A stretch of 64,000 bases of DNA from positions 3,768,501 to 3,832,500 of the forward strand of contig NZ_CP121473.1 in the NCBI RefSeq assembly GCF_033954455.1, given 5' to 3'. Positions 33,928-41,286 of this stretch are shown here, piece after piece (position 1 is the stretch's first letter; each line of letters starts with the position of its first letter). Under the pieces are notes generated by a model. The model was not told where the DNA came from. It did not search any database and saw only the letters and a program-made list of their open reading frames with translations. The translations under genes and the position numbers were made by a program. The DNA comes from Thiorhodovibrio litoralis. Its GTDB lineage: Bacteria > Pseudomonadota > Gammaproteobacteria > Chromatiales > Chromatiaceae.

Positions 33928-34332
33928 CGGCGGCTCCCGCCGATGAGGGTGGATGTATTCTCCCGCCAGGCCGATACTGCCGGCGGGCCGTGCCATGCAC
34001 GGTTGGGGGCGCGGTCGCGGAGAGACTGTGGTGGTCGAAGCCGCGGTCGCGCCTGTCTCAACGGCCCCAAGCCTCTACCTGCTTTTTCCGCGGTTGTCAC
34101 CCCCGACGAGGGCGATGACGCGACCCTCCCGCAACACCAAGCCGCCGCGCGCGGGCGCTGCGCCGAGGAGCGCACACCGTCCAGTCGCCCTCCGGGCTCC
34201 TTCCCGGTGTGCGCTCCTCGGCCCCTGGATCTGCCTTTCCACACCAACCTGAGACTGGGGTTTGTCACCAGCCTCGTTGGCGGTTGACTGCGCTATTCAC
34301 CGGCTATAAGCGCTTTTTGAGCGCCATCTACA
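33928..34332. other. IS21 terminal region without a confident gene
   Basis: Several GC-rich frames are open, but none has a recognisable product or ribosome site. TGTGCGCTCCTCGG...CCGAGGAGCGCACA (about 34161-34220) is a long inverted repeat, probably a terminator or end-related structure. Confidence 0.4.
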
Positions 34333-34665
34333 CGCTCGCGGGGATAGGCCCACGCCTGTTCTGCCGGGCACATTCTCAATCACGTTTCCCCCGCGCTCGC
34401 GGGGATAGGCCCGGCTTTGGTTCAGTCACGCTCGACAGCTTGACGTTTCCCCCGCGCTCGCGGGGATAGGCCTTGAGTAATGGCGCACCCATGCCTCGAC
34501 CTGATGTTTCCCCCGCGCTCGCGGGGATAGGCCCCTGGCTGCCATCGAGGGGATGGAGCTGGCCCAGTTTCCCCCGCGCTCGCGGGGATAGGCCCTCGCA
34601 GCCAATCGCGCCGCGCTCGATCAGCAGGTTTCCCCCGCGCTCGCGGGGATAGGCCCACTGCCAGG
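34333..34665 (+). CRISPR. Array segment 2: rest of repeat 8 to first part of spacer 13
   Basis: Holds the 3' part of repeat 8 (34333-34350), repeats 9-13, spacers 8-12 and the first 10 bases of spacer 13. It has no leader of its own. Confidence 0.95.
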
Positions 34666-36266
34666 CAGCAATTCCCGTTGAAGAATTATTTGCTTTAAAA
34701 ACAATGCACTGCATGATTGTGGGAAAAATGTTTTCGTAAACTTTCTCACAGAATCAGGGTATTATCTCGCAAAGCTCAGGTTGCGAGGTAAGAACTGATG
34801 AGTGCGCCTTTTGGTCGTCAATCGCTGAGTGCCGCCGGACTGCTGCGCACCGCGCGATCGGTCTTCGGGAAAATCCCGGATGAAGCGGCGAGCGACATCC
34901 CGCTGGTCGATCACCTGATGTCCGGTCTGGCGCTGTTCGGACTGAAATACCCCTCCTTGCTGCAATTCGACCAAGACCGCAAGGATGCAACCAAGCGAGC
35001 GAATCTGCGCACGCTCTACGGCATTGAGCGCGCCCCGAGCGATACCTGGTTTCGCCAACGTCTCGATGTGATGGACCCCAAGCATCTGCGCCCCTTGTAC
35101 AAGGCGTTGTTGGCCGCCTTGCAGCGGGGCAAGGGCTTGGAAGGGTTTGCCTATCTGCACGGGCACTACCTGCTCTCGCTCGACGGCACCGGGTACTTCT
35201 CCTCACAGAGCATCCATTGCCAGCACTGCGCCGAGAAACACCACCGCGACGGCACCATCACCTACTACCATCAGGCGCTGGCGGCGGTGTTGGTCCACCC
35301 CGATCAGCGCGAGGTCTTTCCCTTGGCACCAGAGCCCATTATGCGCGCCGATGGGGCGAAGAAAAACGACTGCGAGCGCAACGCCAGCAAGCGGTTGTTA
35401 AGCGATGTGCGTCGCGAGCATCCGCACCTGAAACTCATCGTCATTGAGGATGCCTTGGCGTCCAACGCCCCGCACATCCGCCATCTTCAGGCGTTGAACA
35501 TGCGCTTCATCCTCGGTGCCAAGGAAAGCGACCATGGCTTTCTGTTCGACTGGGTGGCCAACACCCCAACGACGATCGTGCGCGAGTACAAGGACGAAGA
35601 CGGCACGCGCCACCGCTTTCGCTCTCTCAACGGCGCCCCATTGAATGAGTCCAATTTTGACCTGGAGGTCAATTTCCTCGAGTACTGGGAGCACGCCCCG
35701 GATGGCAAGGTGACCCATTTCTCCTGGGTCACCGACATTCCCATCGACGACACCAACCTGATGACTTTGATGCGAGGAGCCCGCGCCCGCTGGAAAATCG
35801 AGAACGAAACCTTTAACACCCTGAAAAATCAAGGCTATCACTTCGAGCACAACTTCGGTCACGGCGATCAACACTTAAGCACCGTGCTGATGCATCTGAT
35901 GATGCTGGCGTTTCTCATCGACCAGATCCAACAACGCTGTTGTCGGCTGTTTCAAACCGCAATGACAGCGGCGCAGAGCAAGATCCGGTTGTGGGATCAG
36001 CTACGCCATCGCTTCAATCTCTGCCTGATCCCAAATTGGGAGGCCCTGTATCGCTCCATCTTCGATCCGCCCAAACTCGTCCTGACCTGGGATACTTCCT
36101 AGACGACCGCCGTGACCGAGCGCTCGTGTGATGATGTTCAGGGGATAACCAACAGCCAGCTTGCACCATCACGGCTTACCCGTGAGGTTTTCCTCTGCCC
36201 AGGGGTTTCGCAACGCTCGCTCAATCGACGGGCGCGCGACCGAATGGGGAGCAGCGGGAATTGCTG
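34666..36266 (+). mobile_element. DDE insertion sequence inside CRISPR spacer 13
   Basis: 12-bp perfect inverted ends CAGCAATTCCCG (34666-34677) and CGGGAATTGCTG (36255-36266). The nonamer ACTGCCAGG is duplicated at 34657-34665 and 36267-36275. The 1601-bp element carries one transposase in the same direction as the array. Removing it with one duplication copy gives a spacer of exactly 33 bp (10 + 23). Confidence 0.95.
34798..36102 (+). CDS. DDE transposase (IS4-superfamily type)
   Basis: 434 aa with the catalytic pattern HYLLSLDGTGYFSSQSIHC (first Asp), LKLIVIEDALASNAPHIRHL (second) and the W-x-IENETFNTLKNQGYHFEHNFGHG motif (Glu) near the C-terminus. Also THFSWVTDIPIDDTNL before it. This is the IS4/ISNCY layout; I do not assign a named subgroup. 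Intact frame. Confidence 0.88.
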   Translation: MSAPFGRQSLSAAGLLRTARSVFGKIPDEAASDIPLVDHLMSGLALFGLKYPSLLQFDQDRKDATKRANLRTLYGIERAPSDTWFRQRLDVMDPKHLRPLYKALLAALQRGKGLEGFAYLHGHYLLSLDGTGYFSSQSIHCQHCAEKHHRDGTITYYHQALAAVLVHPDQREVFPLAPEPIMRADGAKKNDCERNASKRLLSDVRREHPHLKLIVIEDALASNAPHIRHLQALNMRFILGAKESDHGFLFDWVANTPTTIVREYKDEDGTRHRFRSLNGAPLNESNFDLEVNFLEYWEHAPDGKVTHFSWVTDIPIDDTNLMTLMRGARARWKIENETFNTLKNQGYHFEHNFGHGDQHLSTVLMHLMMLAFLIDQIQQRCCRLFQTAMTAAQSKIRLWDQLRHRFNLCLIPNWEALYRSIFDPPKLVLTWDTS

Positions 36267-36632
36267 ACTGCCAGGGGTTGCGCTTGACAAAAGCGGCGGT
36301 TTCCCCCGCGCTCGCGGGGATAGGCCCGTGCTGAAGTCCTTAAGCTCTGGTTCAGCATCGTTTCCCCCGCGCTCGCGGGGATAGGCCCCCGTCGACCATC
36401 ATCGGCGCAAGGACTCGGATGTTTCCCCCGCGCTCGCGGGGATAGGCCCTTCAAATGCTCTCCCTGACTCACCCGCATACCGTTTCCCCCGCGCTCGCGG
36501 GGATAGGCCGTTGCGGGACTACCAGGGCGCCTCAATCGTTTGGTTTCCCCCGCGCTCGCGGGGATAGGCCCGACTATTCCGCCCACGAGCATCTGCTGCG
36601 CGGGTTTCCCCCGCGCTCGCGGGGATCAGGCC
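36267..36632 (+). CRISPR. Array segment 3: rest of spacer 13 to degenerate last repeat
   Basis: Spacer 13 remainder at 36276-36298 (after the duplication copy), repeats 14-19 and spacers 14-18. Repeat 19 (36604-36632) has one extra C, typical of an ageing trailer-end repeat. Confidence 0.95.
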
Positions 36633-36677
36633 CAGGTCATTGCCTGTGAGATCGCCGCCGAAATCGGTTCTATCCGA

Positions 36678-37215
36678 TGTCAATTATCTTGGCCGCTTTA
36701 GCTGCCGCTGTTTTTGAGCGTGATGGACCTCTGTGCTCGGTGGTGGTTCAGGTTCTCCCTGGCGTTGTTGTCGCCAACCGCGTGCTTGGGTTGGCGATGA
36801 CAACTACGCTGGGAGGTTTCTGCCGGTCGGCGCGGCGGGTTCGCTCTCCAGCGTGCTGGGGGTCTTTGACGCCGGCATTGTCGTGCTCGCCGGCGCCGGG
36901 CGCGCACTCCCGGACTCGGCGCCGAACTGATTGAGGGCCTGCTTACGCCGGTAACTGTCGGCGCCGATCTCGATGATGGTCGCGTGGTGGACCAGTCGAT
37001 CGACGGCGGCCACTGTCATCATCGCATCGGGGAAGATCTGATCCCAATCGGCGAACGCTTGGTTGGAGGGGATGATCACAGTGGCGCGCTCGTAGCGATG
37101 GGCGATCAGCTCAAAGAGCACCTGCGTCTCTTGCTGGCTTTTTTGCCGTATCCGAAGTCGTCGAGTTATGTTGAGCTCGTGCTCTTCCCGCTCTTCCAGG
37201 CTTTTCCTGGCGCAA
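36678..37215 (-). pseudogene. Remnant of a second IS21-type element (istB 3' end)
   Basis: The left edge TGTCAATTATCTTGGCCGC at 36678 looks like an IS21 terminus. The minus-strand frame 37121-36804 reads LFELIAHRYERATVIIPSNQAFADWDQIFPDAMMTVAAVDRLVHHATIIEIGADSYRRKQAL, the C-terminus of IstB. Upstream, LDDFGY is recognisable in a shifted frame and then coding breaks off near 37215. No istA remains. It lies 45 bp beyond the last CRISPR repeat. Confidence 0.8.
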
Positions 37216-37254
37216 TAAGTGCCCAGTTCACAGGGCTGCGGACCATCCTGGCAC

Positions 37255-38313
37255 TCATCGCGATTCGCCGCCTTTATCTTGCGCGCTGTTCACCCGTTCC
37301 AAAGCGCGAGTGCGGGCGAAGCGCTGATAGGTCCAATCCTTCTCGTAGGCGCGTTCAAGCACGTAGTAGATCGAATTCAGCATCCGCTGGCGCAGGACGA
37401 GCGCATCGGTCCCCAGAACCTCGCTGCCCTGTTCATCAAAAAACAAGAGCGCCGGTCGCTCGCTGAATCCGGTTGCGGCCCACCACTGCGCCGGCGTGGT
37501 GGCTTGCCCATCTGGCGCGAGAATCGGCGTCTGGTCATCCTCAGTATCGAGGCGGACCACCTCGAAGCGTTCCAGCTGCTGACGGACTTCAGGCACCGTC
37601 AGTACCTCCTGGTGGAAGCGTGCGCAATCTCCACAGCCATTCGCCTCGAAGATCACCAACAGCGGGTGATCGGCCGGCAACGGCTGGCGGCTCAAGGCAT
37701 AGGGTGGATTGGTGAACAGCGGATCAGGGGCCAGCTGATATTCCACGCTCGTTGCTTGGGGTGTCATCGGCCTCGTCGCGGCGAAGTCGGCGAAGGACTG
37801 TTCCTCGGGGTGACCCTCGGTCAAATAGTCCAGAACCAACCCGAAGCGCTGGGGATCATGGTAGCCCACGCCGCGGTAGAGCAATTCGCCGCCCTCGCCA
37901 TAGAACAGCAACGTGGGTGCAAAGCCGGCGCCGGCGCGCTTGGCGAACGTCTTGACCCGCTCTGAGGTGCCATCCGGTGCGGTCAGCTCGGCGTCGCTGA
38001 AGATCTCGAGACCGATTGCGTCAAACTGCGTTTGCAGCCGCGCCGCCAGTGTTGGGTCGCCCAGGCTGGTACGGATGAATTCGGCACAGTAGGAGCAGCC
38101 CTGGGTGGTGAACAGAATCATCAGTCCCTGCTTGCCGGCCGCGCGCGCCTCCTCAATGTCCTCCGGCAGATCGAGAAAGGAGTCTTTGAACCAGGCCGGT
38201 TTGTCGATGTGCATGACAGTGGCGTCATCGAAATCGCCGGCCTGAGCCGTGCCAAGGCTGGCGAGCCAAAGACAGCCGATCAGCAGTACGCGGTGCATGA
38301 ATTGATGGTGCAT
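37255..38313 (-). CDS. Periplasmic two-domain thioredoxin-like protein (SoxW-like)
   Basis: 352 aa. Signal peptide (HRVLLIGCLWLASLGTAQAG), then two thioredoxin-like domains, the first with TQGCSYCAEFIRTSL (CxxC) and the second with EANGCGDCARFHQEVL (CxxC). Each is followed by a cis-Pro-type segment (FAPTLLFYGEGGEL; ERPALLFFDEQGSEV). Periplasmic thiol-disulfide exchange is likely; SoxW in sulfur oxidisers is a related single- or double-domain type. The start could be the Met at residue 6. No sox genes are seen nearby. Confidence 0.8.
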   Translation of the reverse strand: MHHQFMHRVLLIGCLWLASLGTAQAGDFDDATVMHIDKPAWFKDSFLDLPEDIEEARAAGKQGLMILFTTQGCSYCAEFIRTSLGDPTLAARLQTQFDAIGLEIFSDAELTAPDGTSERVKTFAKRAGAGFAPTLLFYGEGGELLYRGVGYHDPQRFGLVLDYLTEGHPEEQSFADFAATRPMTPQATSVEYQLAPDPLFTNPPYALSRQPLPADHPLLVIFEANGCGDCARFHQEVLTVPEVRQQLERFEVVRLDTEDDQTPILAPDGQATTPAQWWAATGFSERPALLFFDEQGSEVLGTDALVLRQRMLNSIYYVLERAYEKDWTYQRFARTRALERVNSAQDKGGESR

Positions 38314-38331
38314 GACACTGTCCTCGCTCTA

Positions 38332-38451
38332 TCAGTGGGCGTTATCAGTCATCCAGGGGTAAAGCGCCCCGGTTTCTTGCAGCAGGTGCTCAATCGCCTC
38401 GGCCAACTGGCGGTAGCCTCGGGCATTGGGGTGAGCCTGGTCGGACTGCAG
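38332..38451 (-). pseudogene. C-terminal fragment of an SGNH/GDSL hydrolase (TesA-like)
   Basis: The minus strand reads [39 protein letters not shown] then stop. This contains the block V catalytic Asp-x-x-His (DQAH) of lysophospholipase L1/arylesterases. A TAG lies just upstream and no earlier part is found, so only about 40 codons remain. Confidence 0.7.
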
Positions 38452-38522
38452 CTAGGCGGCAGAACGGCACAGCATGGCGCCAAAGCCAGCATCAGGCGTG
38501 TGGCAGGAGGCAATCGACGTTG

Positions 38523-38571
38523 TTGCGAACAGTTCTCATCTTCAGTATCCTTTATTGCGAATCGTTCTTAT
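38523..38571 (+). promoter_or_regulatory. Two Fur-like boxes upstream of the porin gene
   Basis: TTGCGAACAGTTCTCAT (38523-38539) and TTGCGAATCGTTCTTAT (38555-38571) are near-identical, 32 bp apart (about three helical turns). On the opposite strand they read like GATGAGAAC...CGCAA and GATAATAAGAACGATTCGC, resembling Fur boxes. They lie 29-77 bp before the porin start. Confidence 0.45.
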
Positions 38572-38599
38572 TATCGATTTTCGCTCAAGGAACCCTGAG

Positions 38600-39871
38600 A
38601 TGACGAACAGACAGCTTTCCGGCGCGATCGCCATCGCCATCGCCATTGCAGGCATCACCGCACAGCCGGTGCTTCCCCAGCCGGTGTTCGAGCAAAGCGT
38701 CGAACAGCTAGAGCAGGAAAACGCCCGTCCGGCCGCCCCTCAGACCGCCCCCAAGACATCCCAGATCGCCCAACATAACCAACAGATTAAACAGATCCAA
38801 GGCGGCGCCCCGCAACGAGTCGGTAAACTCGATGACGCACTCGAGAGCAGCGAGGGCGGCTGGTTTCAGGGCATCGAAATCGGCGGACTGATCGAGCTCG
38901 AGGCGTCCTACATCTCCCCCTATGAAGGCGATTCCGAATCTGATGTCGTGCTGGCCACCGTCGAGCTTGGCATCGCCTCCCAGATCAACGACTGGGTCGA
39001 CATTGAGGCGTCCCTGCTCTACGAGCAAGACGCCACCGACCTGGAAGTCGACCTGGCCGTTGTCACCATCCATCACCCGGATGTGTCGCCCCTGTTCTTG
39101 ACCGCCGGTCAGTTCTATCTGCCCTTCGGTGTGTATGAGACCAATCTGATCTCAGACCCGCTGACGCTGGACATTGGCGAGGCACGCGAAACGGCCGTCC
39201 AACTTGGTTTTCTCTATCAGGGCTTCAGCGGCAGCCTCTATGCCTTTAACGGCGATCATCAGATCGACGGCAAGAACCAGATCAACAGTTGGGGTGCCAA
39301 CCTGGCTTGGGCGGTGGACACCGACAGCTACTCGCTCACCGTCGGGGCCGGCTACATCAACGATCTTGGCGACTCCAACACCCTGCAAGACGCGGTCTCG
39401 GACAATCGCCAGGCGATTTACGATCAACTGGCCGAAGGCGAAGACCCCAACGCGGGCCAGTTTCGCACCGACCCGACTGAACGCACTGGCGGCTGGACCG
39501 CCAATTTGGGCATCATCATCGGCGACTTTAACCTCATCGCCGAATATTTGACCGCCAGCGAGCGCTTTGATCCTTCCAGCCTGGCATATCGCAACAAAGG
39601 CGCCCAGCCATCGGCCTGGAACATTGAGGTCGGCTACAGCTTACCGGTCTTCGGTCGCGACAGCGTCGCCGCCATCGCCTACCAGGGCACCGAGCAAGCC
39701 GTCGCCCTCGAACTACCCGAGACCAGTTGGCTGCTCGGCTGGTCAGTCGAGATCTTTGAGCGCACAGCCCTCGCGTTCGAATATCGCCATGATAGCGACT
39801 ATAGCGTCCGCAATGGTGGCACCGGCAAAGATGCCAGCGCCCTGGTCGCACAACTGGCCGTCGAGTTCTAA
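38600..39871 (+). CDS. LbtU-type outer-membrane beta-barrel porin (siderophore uptake)
   Basis: 423 aa from ATG 38600 (an upstream in-frame extension lacks a ribosome site). Signal peptide (LSGAIAIAIAIAGITAQPVLPQ), a coiled-coil-like segment (VEQLEQENARPAAPQ), then alternating beta strands of a barrel: GWFQGIEIGGLIELEASYI, VDIEASLLYEQDATDLEVDLAVV, FYLPFGVYETNLISDPLTLDIGE. Ends in a C-terminal aromatic residue (LVAQLAVEF), the BAM recognition signature. LbtU mediates TonB-independent legiobactin uptake; Fur-like boxes upstream support an iron role. Confidence 0.75.
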   Translation: MTNRQLSGAIAIAIAIAGITAQPVLPQPVFEQSVEQLEQENARPAAPQTAPKTSQIAQHNQQIKQIQGGAPQRVGKLDDALESSEGGWFQGIEIGGLIELEASYISPYEGDSESDVVLATVELGIASQINDWVDIEASLLYEQDATDLEVDLAVVTIHHPDVSPLFLTAGQFYLPFGVYETNLISDPLTLDIGEARETAVQLGFLYQGFSGSLYAFNGDHQIDGKNQINSWGANLAWAVDTDSYSLTVGAGYINDLGDSNTLQDAVSDNRQAIYDQLAEGEDPNAGQFRTDPTERTGGWTANLGIIIGDFNLIAEYLTASERFDPSSLAYRNKGAQPSAWNIEVGYSLPVFGRDSVAAIAYQGTEQAVALELPETSWLLGWSVEIFERTALAFEYRHDSDYSVRNGGTGKDASALVAQLAVEF

Positions 39872-39899
39872 AGGCTGAAGTAGCCTTGGCAGATGAGAA

Positions 39900-40358
39900 T
39901 CAGCGGGTTTCTGGCACAGCGGCGACCCGAACGCGCGTTCCCGCGAACAGATCCGCGACATTCGCCTCGGCTAACTCTGACTCGTCAAGTTGGACAAAAA
40001 ATTTGCCGAACCGCGACTGGCGATTGGGACGCATCGGCCTGGTCACCGTGTTAGCGAGGGTTTGGCCCTCAGCGTCAAGCAGGGACACCTTAACCGCGCC
40101 GGGGATAGAGCCGCGTCTGGCAATAGGCCGCGACACCCGACCCCGCAGAGTCAGCACCCCGTCGCGCTCGCTCAGGCGCACGGCGGACAGATGCACCCTT
40201 GAGGAGTCGATGACCTCAAGCGCAGGCCGGGTGGCTTCCTCTTGCGGCGCCGATATGGCGGCAAGGGGCACCAGGATAACGAGGGCGGTCAAACTCTTGA
40301 CCAAGCGAAGAGGCAAAGGGGTGAGCGCACGCAGGTGGAAACGGGAATGGCTAGGCAT
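39900..40358 (-). CDS. Secreted hypothetical protein
   Basis: About 152 aa from ATG 40358: signal peptide (LRLVKSLTALVILVPLAAISA), then VIDSSRVHLSAVRLSERDGVLTLRGRVSRPI, a beta-rich mature domain, ending FAGTRVRVAAVPETR. Convergent with the porin gene. The pattern resembles small periplasmic BON/Ig-like domains, but no family can be named. Confidence 0.6.
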   Translation of the reverse strand: MPSHSRFHLRALTPLPLRLVKSLTALVILVPLAAISAPQEEATRPALEVIDSSRVHLSAVRLSERDGVLTLRGRVSRPIARRGSIPGAVKVSLLDAEGQTLANTVTRPMRPNRQSRFGKFFVQLDESELAEANVADLFAGTRVRVAAVPETR

Positions 40359-40421
40359 GGGCGGTCTCTCAGATAAACAGATAGAGGCGGATGACAGATC
40401 GCAAGGGATGCGCGTTGGCAA

Positions 40422-40916
40422 TCGTTTTAGCCACCTTAGCTGAATTCAAGCTGAATGCCGACCGGCTCGATCCCAGACGGCCCGGTGTGACTGGACAGCA
40501 ACGACACCATGCGTCATGCCGACGATTACCAAGCCGGGGCATTCGGAGGGATGGTCTGCTCCAACTCGCGCAAACCAAGATCTCCAATAAACGCGGTTAC
40601 ACCACCACGACTCATGTTCTTCATCGACTTTTCGGATATTTTTGATGCAACTTTGGCGACATCGCTGAACACATATATGATGCTGAAGTTGACGTGCCCA
40701 CGACTGATTGAGTGGTACTCAATTTTCCCGTCTGGCGCATGTATCGGATCATGTCTCGGGCAATTTGGGCACCGTTTGGGCACCAGATGGGCACGAGCCC
40801 AGAAGACGGGGATTTGCTGAGCCGCTTCCCATCGCGAAAATGGCTCGCGACGGCCCCAGCCGCGTGGCATGACGGGATCTTTTAGCTAAATTAATCAAGC
40901 AACTAAAAGAAAATAG
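40422..40916. other. Gap upstream of tRNA-Val with no confident gene
   Basis: A minus-strand ORF (40526-40870) has FSDVAKVASKISEKSMKNMSRGG but no family or ribosome site. The plus strand has three close GGGCACC-like repeats near 40767-40795. Such sequence next to a tRNA can be the scar of an integrated element, but no integrase is seen. Confidence 0.25.
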
Positions 40917-40944
40917 TTGACGGCTTTCGGCGGCCAGGTATAAT
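40917..40944 (+). promoter_or_regulatory. Sigma-70 promoter of tRNA-Val
   Basis: TTGACG (40917-40922) and TATAAT (40939-40944) are separated by 16 bp, and the tRNA begins 17 bp further on. Confidence 0.85.
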
Positions 40945-40960
40945 GCCGGCCTTTATCGCT

Positions 40961-41037
40961 AGGCGCGTAGCTCAGCTGGTTAGAGCACCACCTTGACATG
41001 GTGGGGGTCGGTGGTTCGAGTCCACTCGTGCCTACCA
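40961..41037 (+). tRNA. tRNA-Val (anticodon GAC)
   Basis: 77 nt: acceptor AGGCGCG paired with CGTGCCT (one G-T), D-arm GCTCAGCTGGTTAGAGC, anticodon stem-loop CCACCTTGACATGGTGG (GAC), T-arm TCGGTGGTTCGAGTCCACT, encoded CCA. Confidence 0.95.
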
Positions 41038-41286
41038 ATTCCTCTCAGAACGCCGTCGGGCTTCCTGCTTGAGACGCCGTCAGTCCATCTAATTCCGCAC
41101 CGCCGAATGTCCCGTCAGCCGCCTGGCTGTCGTCGCCGGTCAGTTTGCGGATTGAGAGGCTGGCGGTTTTTCATTTTGGCTTTCGCCGTTCTGTTTCGTC
41201 AAGCCCGCTCTGTTTAGCTAAACCCGTTCTGTTTCTTTCAAGTGGCCCCGCGTATCGGCCACCACTGTTACCCCAAGGACTTTTCC

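Larger units (their letters stand above)
30805..34332 (-). mobile_element. IS21-type element with extra genes, inserted in CRISPR repeat 8
   Basis: Begins TGTTAGCGGC at 30805 and ends ATCTACA at 34332 (TGT...ACA ends). CGCTCG is duplicated at 30799-30804 and 34333-34338. The 3528-bp element is longer than a usual IS21 (about 2-2.5 kb) because it carries a Cys-rich gene upstream of istA and a small gene after istB. Inner sequences near the ends (GGATAAACGGTGAAG left; TTATAGCCGGTGAATAG on the other strand at the right) look like the subterminal repeats of IS21 elements. Confidence 0.9.
30362..36632 (+). CRISPR. One type I-E CRISPR array (19 repeats, 18 spacers) broken by two IS elements
   Basis: Repeats of 28 bp begin GTTTCCCCCGCGCTCG and end GGGGATAGGCC, with spacers of 33 bp and an exact 61-bp period. 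Repeats 1-7 are at 30362, 30423, 30484, 30545, 30606, 30667 and 30728. Repeat 8 starts at 30789 and is split by IS21 to 34333-34350. Repeats 9-13 are at 34384, 34445, 34506, 34567 and 34628. Spacer 13 is split by a second IS. Repeats 14-19 are at 36299, 36360, 36421, 36482, 36543 and 36604. The last repeat has an inserted base (GGGGATCAGGCC), marking the trailer end; orientation is the cas direction, leader at cas2. The core CCCCCGCG/CGCGGGG forms the Cas6e hairpin. Confidence 0.95.

Noticed and set aside
34333..36632. Second and third independent CRISPR arrays
   Set aside because: Repeat 8 and spacer 13 are exactly restored on removing the IS elements, so there is a single array.
37219..37965. 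248-aa plus-strand ORF
   Set aside because: Antisense to the two-domain thioredoxin gene.
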